From an uncultured Bacillota bacterium (lineage in GTDB: Bacteria > Bacillota > Clostridia > Christensenellales > UBA1242), in NCBI GenBank assembly GCA_945947685.1, contig CAMEYT010000013.1:1-7823 (forward strand): DNA of 7,823 nucleotides. Reading direction: 5' to 3'. The notes beneath the pieces were generated by a model. That model made no database searches. It saw only the letters and a list, made by a program, of their open reading frames with translations, and was not told the origin of the DNA. Shown piece after piece: positions 1 to 5,903 of the stretch. Positions within the stretch are counted from its first letter, which is position 1; each line of letters opens with the position of its first letter. Made by a program: the position numbers and the translations under genes.

Positions 1-1193
1 TCGCGACGAGGATTATCGTTTGTTAGATAAATCTCATCTGCATAATTCTCGGCAACCTTCCCCATTTTACTCCTCTTCGTAGCATCTCTATTCCCTCCAC
101 ATCCAAAGAGGACACTTAATCTTCCTTTACACATCTCTTTTGCCGTTTGCAAAACTTTTTCCAATCCATCTGGTGTATGTGCATAATCAATTACTATGTT
201 AATTCCATCATATCTAATCACATTAAATCTTCCTATCTCTGGCTCTGAGTGGCGTAGTGCGCAGGTTATATCAGCCAAATCCATTCCACATAAATTACAT
301 AATCCTATTGCACAAAGGGTATTTTCAACATTATATCGTCCAACAAGATTCGTTTGAATGACACTAATCTCATCTAAACAGTTGCAAATAAACTTAGTCC
401 CATTAAAACATCCCTCAATATCTATTCCAAAAATATCGCTTGGGTTATCTAATCCATAAGTTATCAGAGGGATATTGACTTTATCAACCAGCTTTCTTGC
501 TCTGTCATCATCCACGCAAATTAATCCTTGTTTAATATACTTTTTATCAAACATTGATAACTTTGCTTTCACATAATTATCCATATTCTTAAAAAAGTCT
601 AAATGATCCTGAGTTATATTTGTCAAAGCGAAAATATCAAATTTTATCCCCGACATTTTTTTTAATTCTATAGCGTGAGCAGAAACCTCCATAACAACAT
701 ATTTAATTCCACATTTATACATTTGATAAAAGAGTTTATGAAGAATATGCGGATCAGGAGTCGTAAAACCTGTTGTTATTTCATTCTTATCATAGCGGCA
801 TCCCATTGTCCCAATCATTCCAACCTTTTCTCCGTGCCAAGAAAGGATATCATAGACTAGTTTTACAACTGAACTCTTCCCATTTGTGCCTGTAACCCCT
901 ATAATTTTCATATTATCGCAGGAACTTGAATACAACCTCTTTGATGCAAGTGCATAAATTTCCCTAATATTTTTGCAAGAAAAAACCCTGTCTGAATCAC
1001 ACTTATTTTTATTCCCCTTTCGTATGATAAATTCCGCCCCTTTTGAAAAGATAGTGCCTATATTCTTATCTCCCTTAAGGTCGAAAAATAAATCGCCTTT
1101 TTTTATATTTGCAATTTCAATAGAAATTCCATAAATATCCACATTTTGTGCTTCATTAAAAATTAGTTCAGAAATAAGATTTTTAATTTGCAT
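1..1193 (-). CDS. murE: MurE-type UDP-MurNAc-tripeptide ligase, 3' end beyond the window
   Basis: Cytoplasmic Mur ligase that uses ATP to add the third residue to UDP-MurNAc-L-Ala-D-Glu during peptidoglycan precursor synthesis. I translated 397 codons from the ATG at 1193. Visible motifs are the P-loop GVTGTNGKSS (residues 99-108), TTPDP (144-148), MEVSAHA (168-174), NITQDHLD, the lysine expected to be carbamylated in VKAKLSMF (K211), DYAHTPDG (336-343), FGCGGNRD (363-370) and DNPR (393-396). In known enzymes DNPR marks meso-diaminopimelate addition, as opposed to lysine. About 80 C-terminal residues are missing, judged from E. coli MurE (495 aa). The start is well supported: AGGAGG lies 4 nt upstream and an in-frame stop lies 10 codons upstream. 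The N-terminal UDP-binding domain is short and lacks the usual DSR motif (EIA stands there). The gene is downstream of ddl, after a 79-nt gap. Confidence 0.93.
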   Translation of the reverse strand, partial: MQIKNLISELIFNEAQNVDIYGISIEIANIKKGDLFFDLKGDKNIGTIFSKGAEFIIRKGNKNKCDSDRVFSCKNIREIYALASKRLYSSSCDNMKIIGVTGTNGKSSVVKLVYDILSWHGEKVGMIGTMGCRYDKNEITTGFTTPDPHILHKLFYQMYKCGIKYVVMEVSAHAIELKKMSGIKFDIFALTNITQDHLDFFKNMDNYVKAKLSMFDKKYIKQGLICVDDDRARKLVDKVNIPLITYGLDNPSDIFGIDIEGCFNGTKFICNCLDEISVIQTNLVGRYNVENTLCAIGLCNLCGMDLADITCALRHSEPEIGRFNVIRYDGINIVIDYAHTPDGLEKVLQTAKEMCKGRLSVLFGCGGNRDATKRSKMGKVAENYADEIYLTNDNPRR

Positions 1194-1272
1194 ACTACCT
1201 CCTACAACGACGATTGTATATCATTTGATTAGTATTTGTGACACGCCTTCATTTATTAGACATAATTCTCTT

Positions 1273-2370
1273 TTATTTCTTCATTTTTGCACTATTTACA
1301 CACTTTTCAAAAACTTTTAAAACATTGCTAGAAAACGAATATTTTATTTCTTCTTTTTTCTTTTCCCTATTAATACTCTCTTTTATAACTAAATCTAAAA
1401 CTTCGCTATAGTTGTCAGGATAAAGTGCACTCGCCAAAGAACCAGTAATGTTATTTATTTCATTGACATAAATAATCCCATCTCTATAAAGATAATCCAC
1501 TCTTACAATCCCAAAACATTGACATATCTTATATACCTCTTTTGTCATTTGTTTAACTTTATCAATAATCTCCTTACACACCTCTATCTGAAACGCCGGT
1601 GTCCCCGTTATGTATTTGTCTTCAAAGGAAAAAATTTCCCCTTTATTAACCTCAACAACATTAGAAGGATAACATTCCCCTTCATAAACAAAACAAGCGC
1701 AATTAAATTCCCTTGCACCACTCAAGAATCTCTCAACTAATATTTTCTTATCAAAATTTAATCCTATTTCCACTTTTTCAACAAATTCGGAAGCATTTTT
1801 TGCAACAGATATTCCTACGCTACTTCCTAAATTTGCCGGCTTAACAATTACTGGATATCCCAAACTCTCAACACATTCATAAATTTCATCCCTATTATTT
1901 AAAAACTCTTCTTCATCAAAATATACATATTCCACCGTTTCAATTCCATTCTTCTCTAGTAGAATTTTTGTAGTAATTTTATCCATAGATAGAGCACTGG
2001 AAAGCACACCCGAACAAGAATATGGAATATCTGCTAATTCTAATACTCCCGAAATTGTTCCATCCTCTCCATTTAGTCCATGTGAACATACAAAACACAT
2101 TTTCACTTTAACTCTTTTCTTCCCGAGAAGAATACACTTATTATTAAAATCAATTAAAACTTGCTTTTTTTGTTTTACTTTTTTATCAAAATCCGCATAT
2201 ATGCTGAGATTTTGCAAATTTTTTCCAGTCCACCAATTTCCTTCCCCGTCAATATATATAGGGACACACTCATATTCCTTCGATAATTTTTTTATTGTCT
2301 GTAACGCTGTTATAATTGAAATATCATGTTCTACACTCTTCCCGCCATAAATCACACCGACTTTTTCCAT
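1273..2370 (-). CDS. ddl: D-alanine--D-alanine ligase (ATP-grasp), divergent subfamily
   Basis: Joins two D-alanines, using ATP, to give the dipeptide that MurF adds to the stem; cytoplasmic. The product is 365 aa from ATG 2370, normal for Gram-positive Ddl. Residues matching E. coli DdlB are E14 in GGKSVEHDIS, H98 in HGLNGEDG, K177 in VIVKPA, S183 in GSSVG, K252-Y253 in FEDKYITG, R290 and D292 in RVDYL, and E304/N306/G310 in NEINNITGSLASALYP. The retained tyrosine (Y253, DdlB Y216) favours D-Ala-D-Ala over D-Ala-D-lactate. The last motif is unusual: the DdlB T-x-P-G becomes N-I-T-G, and S281, which contacts the second substrate, aligns with A315. A GTG at 2376 would add two residues but overlaps the Shine-Dalgarno, so ATG 2370 is chosen. 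It starts 11 nt after murF and ends in TAA. The ligase fold is certain; the exact dipeptide is inferred. Confidence 0.9.
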   Translation of the reverse strand: MEKVGVIYGGKSVEHDISIITALQTIKKLSKEYECVPIYIDGEGNWWTGKNLQNLSIYADFDKKVKQKKQVLIDFNNKCILLGKKRVKVKMCFVCSHGLNGEDGTISGVLELADIPYSCSGVLSSALSMDKITTKILLEKNGIETVEYVYFDEEEFLNNRDEIYECVESLGYPVIVKPANLGSSVGISVAKNASEFVEKVEIGLNFDKKILVERFLSGAREFNCACFVYEGECYPSNVVEVNKGEIFSFEDKYITGTPAFQIEVCKEIIDKVKQMTKEVYKICQCFGIVRVDYLYRDGIIYVNEINNITGSLASALYPDNYSEVLDLVIKESINREKKKEEIKYSFSSNVLKVFEKCVNSAKMKK

Positions 2371-2375
2371 AAACA

Positions 2376-2380
2376 CTCCT
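2376..2380 (-). promoter_or_regulatory. Ribosome binding site that fixes the ddl start
   Basis: AGGAG on the minus strand is followed by TGTTT and then ATG at 2370, a 5-nt spacer. The in-frame GTG at 2376-2374 uses the last G of this site as its first base, so it has no Shine-Dalgarno of its own. This favours the ATG. Confidence 0.75.
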
Positions 2381-2381
2381 T

Positions 2382-3800
2382 TTATTTGTAGTTGTCTGGA
2401 AGATCATTTTGAAATAGAATGACACTTCCTGGGCAATTAATCTTTTTTATAATCTCTATCTCTTCTTCTCGGGTATTCGCATAGAATATTTTATCTTGAG
2501 GAAATCCTGTCTCTTTTAATCCTGCAAGAATCGCATTTTTATTTGTTTCGTTCATAATAACAACCATATTAGCAGATTTAGAAATTTCTTTCCCTAAAAT
2601 ATAATTCTTTTCATACTGTATACTTCCCATTTCCACAAGCCCGCTAGTTATAACAATTTTTCTACCTGAAAAACGGCTCAAAACATTGAGAGACTCTTTC
2701 ACCCCTTCCTCATTTGCGTTATATGAATCATCAATTATCATAAAACTTTTCATATCAATCAACTCCAAACGATTTTTAACTGGCTCAAGAGTCTTTATTC
2801 TATCAACTATATCTTCAAAACTCACTCCCAAATATCTTGCAACACTTGCAGCAATAACAATATTTTTACAATTAAATTTTCCAAGTAGTTTTGTTTGGAC
2901 CTGCTCAGTTTTATCATTTATTCTCATAGTGAAAGTCATCCCTCTTTGAGAATATCTAACATCCGAATAAAAAGACATTCCTTTCTCATTACAAGTCAGA
3001 GCCTTATTCTTCGAACATTTTTTATACAACTCAAAAGAGTTCTCATTTTCTCCGTCAAAGAAGATTTTTCCTTGGCCCTGCATATATTTAACCAATTCAT
3101 TTTTTGTCCTAATTATATTTGTTAAACTTCCAAAACTTTCTAAATGCTGCTCACCTATGGATGTCATAACACCAATATCTGGATCGATTAATTCCATTAA
3201 TTCCTTAATGTCTCCCTCATTTCTTGCACCCATTTCAAAAATAGCAATCTGAGCTTCATCTAATCCACAAGAAACAGTTTTACAGACACCCATTGGGGTA
3301 TTATAATTTTTAGGAGACGCAATAACTTTAAATTTCTTCCCGAGAAGATGTGTCAAAATATTTTTCACTGTTGTCTTCCCATAGCTGCCAGTAATTGCAA
3401 TTTTTATCCCCTTAAAATCGTGTAGTTTCTTTTTTGTGCGAGCTATGTAGAACTTTTTAATAAACACTTCAATTGGATAAATGAAAATATGCGCAAGTAT
3501 AAAAACAATAGGAGATAAAATCCCAAAGAGCAAAAGATAAAATAATATCATCCAAACGCTATGTTCGAAAATGAAGACTATATGAGAGATAGTGAATAGT
3601 AAAAACGCAAATATGCCTATAAATCTAATCATCCGTTTAGTAAATATCAATCTATTTTTCCCTTTGAAGGAATATTTATAGAACAAAAAATTTTGTGCAA
3701 ACTCAGTAATAATATATCCCTCAAGTTGATATTGTTTGAAATATGGATAATACAAAATTAAAATAATAATTGCAAAAATTAATGCATATAAAACACTCAT
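2382..3800 (-). CDS. murF: Membrane-anchored MurF-type ligase (UDP-MurNAc-tripeptide:D-Ala-D-Ala)
   Basis: Expected to attach the D-Ala-D-Ala made by the neighbouring Ddl to the UDP-MurNAc-tripeptide, using ATP. The protein is 472 aa. The central and C-terminal Mur ligase domains are clear: P-loop GSYGKTT (138-144), KNYNTPMG (164-171), FEMGARNEGDI (188-198), GEQHLESFGS (216-225), TKNEL with a candidate carbamylated lysine (K233), VKNRLEL (341-347), IDDSYNAN (356-363), SGLVEMGS and a terminal NDLPDNYK. In place of the soluble UDP-binding domain of classical MurF, residues 1-130 hold hydrophobic segments at about 3-20, 58-77 and 82-108, followed by a basic stretch. The catalytic part should therefore sit at the inner face of the membrane. 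GGAGG lies 4 nt before the ATG, inside the end of the hydrolase gene, and the stop and start overlap as TAATG, implying translational coupling. A related Mur ligase acting on another substrate is the main alternative. Confidence 0.85.
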   Translation of the reverse strand: MSVLYALIFAIIILILYYPYFKQYQLEGYIITEFAQNFLFYKYSFKGKNRLIFTKRMIRFIGIFAFLLFTISHIVFIFEHSVWMILFYLLLFGILSPIVFILAHIFIYPIEVFIKKFYIARTKKKLHDFKGIKIAITGSYGKTTVKNILTHLLGKKFKVIASPKNYNTPMGVCKTVSCGLDEAQIAIFEMGARNEGDIKELMELIDPDIGVMTSIGEQHLESFGSLTNIIRTKNELVKYMQGQGKIFFDGENENSFELYKKCSKNKALTCNEKGMSFYSDVRYSQRGMTFTMRINDKTEQVQTKLLGKFNCKNIVIAASVARYLGVSFEDIVDRIKTLEPVKNRLELIDMKSFMIIDDSYNANEEGVKESLNVLSRFSGRKIVITSGLVEMGSIQYEKNYILGKEISKSANMVVIMNETNKNAILAGLKETGFPQDKIFYANTREEEIEIIKKINCPGSVILFQNDLPDNYK

Positions 3801-4522
3801 TATTCCTCCAATAAATATTCCTTAATCATTTTTCCGACTTGGAACTTACTCTCAATAAAGCAAAAATGTCCAGCGTTCTTTATAATTTCTAGCCGTGAAT
3901 TTTTGATTAATTTATTCAATCTTTTCGCCATATAAACTGGTGTTTCACAATCCATCTCGCCATATATTATAAGAGTTTGACATTCTATCTGCTTTGCATA
4001 TTCTTCTAAATAAGTTGACACAACAGATTTAAAAACTTCTCTCATCTCGGGTGATAATGCAAGATAATCATTTGATCCATATTTACTGACATCATATCCC
4101 ATATGCCTCTTGAATTTATATGTTTGTATTTTTATAAATTTCTTTAAACTCCATCTTGATTTCATCCCAGCTGCATTCAAAAGGACAATTTTATTCACTC
4201 TATCCCGTTTTAAAGCCGATAAAATTATAGCCACTCTTCCTCCAAAAGAATGACCTATTAGATTACATTTATCTATTTTTAAATAATCGATAAGAGAAAT
4301 CAACATATTCACATATGTAAACATATTCCACTTTGAAATATCTCCACTTTCTCCAAAAGGAGGGAAATCAATGAGTAAATAGTCTTTTATATTCTGTGTT
4401 TCAATCAATTCATTAAAATCTTTCCCCTCTCTCTGCCACCCATGAAGAAAAATATTTATCTCTCTTTTCCCCTCTCTTTTAATTTCATAATGAACTCTAA
4501 CGCCGTTATAATTATAGAACAT
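3800..4522 (-). CDS. Alpha/beta-fold hydrolase, first gene of the cell-wall operon
   Basis: A 240-aa soluble alpha/beta hydrolase with an apparently intact active site: oxyanion-hole HGW (27-29), DFPPFGES (52-59), nucleophile S92 in GHSFGGR, acid D191 in YGEMDCETP and histidine H219 in NAGHF. No signal peptide or membrane segment is visible, so it should be cytoplasmic. The lid carries KYGSNDYLALSPEMR (about 147-161), which resembles a GS-x-DY...MR motif I recall from clostridial hydrolases next to Mur ligases; that is recollection, not a search. The substrate is unknown; esterase, amidase or peptidase activity are all possible, and the operon position suggests a role in cell-wall precursor or lipid-linked metabolism. 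The stop TAA shares a base with the murF ATG. A weak AAAGG lies almost against the start codon, and an inverted repeat covers the start (4516-4557). Confidence 0.85.
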   Translation of the reverse strand: MFYNYNGVRVHYEIKREGKREINIFLHGWQREGKDFNELIETQNIKDYLLIDFPPFGESGDISKWNMFTYVNMLISLIDYLKIDKCNLIGHSFGGRVAIILSALKRDRVNKIVLLNAAGMKSRWSLKKFIKIQTYKFKRHMGYDVSKYGSNDYLALSPEMREVFKSVVSTYLEEYAKQIECQTLIIYGEMDCETPVYMAKRLNKLIKNSRLEIIKNAGHFCFIESKFQVGKMIKEYLLEE

Positions 4523-4557
4523 ACCTTTATTTATGTCGAAGAAAAAAAATATGTTCT
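4516..4557 (-). promoter_or_regulatory. Inverted repeat covering the hydrolase start codon (candidate leader hairpin)
   Basis: AGAACATA (4516-4523) and TATGTTCT (4550-4557) are perfect 8-base complementary arms around a 26-base loop. In the minus-strand transcript the 3' arm contains the AUG of the hydrolase gene, and the weak AAAGG site lies in the loop beside it. If it folds, the first start codon of the operon would be paired. The stem is AT-rich and weak, and arms of this size occur by chance in such DNA. Confidence 0.3.
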
Positions 4558-4567
4558 TTTTTAATTT

Positions 4568-4576
4568 TCTATATCA
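4568..4576 (-). promoter_or_regulatory. Candidate extended -10 for the hydrolase-murF-ddl operon
   Basis: On the minus strand TGATATAGA reads as an extended -10 (TGn followed by TATAGA, 4 of 6 to consensus). No good -35 box lies 16-18 bases upstream. Transcription from here would begin near 4561 and put the inverted repeat at 4516-4557 in the leader. This is only the best candidate in an AT-rich stretch. Confidence 0.25.
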
Positions 4577-4582
4577 TTTTAT

Positions 4583-4611
4583 TTGGAAATTTAAATAAAA
4601 AAGGATAAAAT
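4583..4611 (+). promoter_or_regulatory. Sigma-A-like promoter of spoVG
   Basis: TTGGAA (4583-4588) and TAAAAT (4606-4611) are separated by exactly 17 bases, which suits a housekeeping promoter with a start near 4618 and a leader of about 45 nt. In Bacillus subtilis spoVG is driven by sigma-H. An AGGATAAA sequence here resembles a sigma-H -35 box, but no GAAT-type -10 follows at the right distance. Confidence 0.45.
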
Positions 4612-4618
4612 ATTAATA

Positions 4619-4633
4619 GTTGTTTAAGACAAC
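4619..4633 (+). repeat. 15-bp imperfect palindrome in the spoVG leader
   Basis: GTTGTTTAAGACAAC has 5-base arms, GTTGT and ACAAC, around TTAAG. It begins at or next to the predicted transcription start of spoVG, where an operator or a small 5' hairpin would act. No regulator can be named. Confidence 0.3.
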
Positions 4634-4645
4634 AAAACAAATAAA

Positions 4646-4653
4646 AAGGAAGG
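4646..4653 (+). promoter_or_regulatory. Ribosome binding site that supports the TTG start of spoVG
   Basis: AAGGAAGG ends 9 bases before TTG at 4663-4665. No ATG or GTG lies in frame between the site and the conserved coding sequence, so TTG is the only start consistent with the SpoVG family N-terminus. Confidence 0.7.
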
Positions 4654-4662
4654 TATACACAT

Positions 4663-4929
4663 TTGAAAATCGCAGACATTAGAATTAGACTTGTAAATAA
4701 GGATGACTCAAAGCTAAAAGCAGTTGCTTCATTAACTATTGAAGATAGCATCGTTATCCATGATATCAAAATCATAGACGGGAAAGAGGGATTGTTCATC
4801 TCAATGCCTAACAGAAAAACTCCAAGTGGAAAATATGAAGATGTAGTTCATCCTATTAAAAACGAAATTAGAGAAGAACTTAAAGAAGCTGTTCTCTCTG
4901 CATATGCAGATGCTCTAAAAGCTGAATAA
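4663..4929 (+). CDS. spoVG: SpoVG family regulator
   Basis: A small nucleic-acid-binding regulator. In Bacillus the protein affects septation and sporulation; homologues in Staphylococcus, Listeria and Borrelia bind DNA or RNA and affect virulence and cell-envelope genes. The 88-aa product aligns along its length with B. subtilis SpoVG (97 aa): an opening IRIRLVN, then KAVASLTI, IVIHDIKIIDG, GLFISMPNRKTPSGKYED and VVHPI, followed by a charged C-terminal helix. Only the acidic tail of the Bacillus protein is shorter here. It starts at TTG, supported by AAGGAAGG, and ends in TAA. The gene stands alone: cell-wall genes diverge from it upstream, and a strong terminator lies 92 nt downstream. SpoVG occurs in non-sporulating bacteria too, so it does not prove sporulation. 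The assignment is secure; the targets here are unknown. Confidence 0.95.
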   Translation: MKIADIRIRLVNKDDSKLKAVASLTIEDSIVIHDIKIIDGKEGLFISMPNRKTPSGKYEDVVHPIKNEIREELKEAVLSAYADALKAE

Positions 4930-5294
4930 TTCAAAGAAAAAACATTAAAGTTATTTGATTTTAATATTAGCAAATAAGGCGAATTTTTGTTACAACAGAA
5001 ATAAGTTTTATTGTTGACACAAAAAAGACATTATCTCATTTGATAATGTCTTTTTATTTTAACTATTATATTTTTTTGGGATTAAAATAAACCCTCTCAT
5101 CTGAGCGAAATTTGGAAGTCTAGTGAAGATTTGGAGCAAAACTTCTAATCTAATTCTTTAATTTTTTTAAATTAATTTTTTCTTCCTACTTCCTTATTAA
5201 ATTAATAATCCTAAATTAATAATACTTATTAATCCCCTTCTTTATCCATCTTTTTAAGATTAATCGCTTGTTTAGTATAATCCTTTTAAAGTAA
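4930..5294. other. AT-rich intergenic spacer without a gene
   Basis: This stretch separates the converging spoVG and GLUG-protein genes. It holds the bidirectional terminator at 5022-5055 and, beyond it, very AT-rich sequence with short direct repeats (AAATTAATAAT twice near 5200-5220). A slightly more G+C-rich segment at about 5090-5150 has a weak GAAGT...ACTTC inverted repeat. I see no coding sequence, tRNA or recognisable RNA family. The minus-strand gene would have a 3' untranslated region of about 240 nt. Confidence 0.6.
5022..5055. terminator. Bidirectional rho-independent terminator
   Basis: AAAAAGACATTATC (5022-5035) pairs perfectly with GATAATGTCTTTTT (5042-5055) around the 6-base loop TCATTT. 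The plus strand continues in a T-rich run (5051-5060) and the minus strand ends in a matching T run. It can therefore end spoVG transcription from the left and the GLUG-protein transcript from the right. Confidence 0.9.
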
Positions 5295-5903
5295 CTAGGC
5301 TGCTTCTCCTGTCGATACTGTCTCTTCGTTTGTAGTATTTTCTTCTCCTACACCTTCTTGAATAGTATCTTCATTTGTAGTATTTTCTTCTTCACCAACA
5401 TCAGAAATTACATTTGCAGCACTTTCTCCTAAATCATAGACATCTCTTAAGATTGGAGAATTTCCCAATGTTTCGCCTTCATCGAATCTCCAAATTGATG
5501 TGTCAAACCCTAAATCTTTGAATGTCTTATAAAAATCTGCCCTACCTATCAAAGCATTTTCAGAAATATAATTAAAAGTCCCTTTGATAATGAAAAATTC
5601 CACTTGGATCCTAACCTTTTTTTGTCCATCTTTACTAATCATATATGACATATACCAATCAGTAAGACTTGGCTTAGCAAATTTCTGATCTTCGCAACCA
5701 ACTATTATACTATCCTTGATTTCACCAAAAGCATTTTTATTCCCTTTATAATTAGAATAAGTGTCAGCATATGCTTCTCCTGCTTCACCATAAGAGCAAT
5801 ATGTATAACAATTTCTAATTTCAGCATTCTTCCAAAGATATGTTGTAAATCCAGCACTCACATTATTACCTTCCAAAGAGCAAATTGCGTAAGAATTTTT
5901 AAC
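5295..5903 (-). pseudogene. C-terminal part of the GLUG-repeat protein, cut off by an in-frame stop
   Basis: 202 codons that continue, in the same frame, the gene lying to the right; only the TAA at 5904-5906 separates them. The first residues after the stop, VKNSYAICSLEG, finish the repeat begun by GGLTCNLYS before it. One more unit follows (GFTTYLWKNAEIRNCYTYC). Next comes a non-repeat segment and a block LGFDTSIWRFDEGETLGNSPILRD, typical of the closing segment of GLUG arrays. The acidic tail carries two copies of a 15-residue repeat with the core ENTTNE. The gene ends in TAG with no LPXTG signal or membrane helix. A separate start is unlikely: TTG 5876 has no clear ribosome site, GTG 5861 does follow GGAAGG, but either product would start inside a repeat and lack a signal peptide. 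It is most simply the untranslated remainder of a broken gene, or part of an intact one if the stop is a sequence error. Confidence 0.75.
5323..5391 (-). repeat. Two-copy 45-bp direct repeat in the C-terminal tail
   Basis: Positions 5323-5346 and 5368-5391 match at 23 of 24 bases, exactly 45 bases apart. They encode the 15-residue repeat with the core ENTTNE followed by DT or ET. This acidic, Thr/Asn-rich tail probably arose by tandem duplication. Confidence 0.75.

Noticed and set aside
675..860. Plus-strand open frame opposite murE
   Set aside because: It is antisense to conserved MurE motifs, with no ribosome site or recognisable protein.
1273..2370. Vancomycin-type D-Ala-D-Lac ligase
   Set aside because: The tyrosine of the D-Ala-D-Ala enzymes is kept (KY in FEDKYITG), and no vanH- or vanX-like gene is present in the window.
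2686..3125. Two plus-strand open frames opposite murF
   Set aside because: Shadows of a conserved coding region with low-complexity translations. The plus-strand frames at 1519-1740, 6118-6405 and 6601-6810 are rejected on the same grounds.
4569..4799. Minus-strand open frame overlapping spoVG
   Set aside because: It overlaps the conserved spoVG coding region and the promoter spacer, and its product is unrecognisable.
5014..5019. TTGACA as a promoter -35 box
   Set aside because: The only -10-like sequence (GATAAT at 5042) is 22 bases away and lies inside the terminator stem.
5276..5281. TATAAT as a plus-strand promoter reading into the GLUG gene antisense
   Set aside because: No acceptable -35 box and no plus-strand gene downstream.
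5229..5285. Short minus-strand peptide-like stretch after the GLUG gene (KDYTKQAINLKKMDKEGD)
   Set aside because: No start codon at its beginning and preceded by two stops. Too short to support as a gene or remnant.
5295..5876. Independent gene of 194 codons (stop included) starting at TTG 5876
   Set aside because: The same frame continues upstream as the missing half of one GLUG unit. No clear ribosome site precedes this TTG. The better-placed GTG at 5861 also lies inside the repeat.
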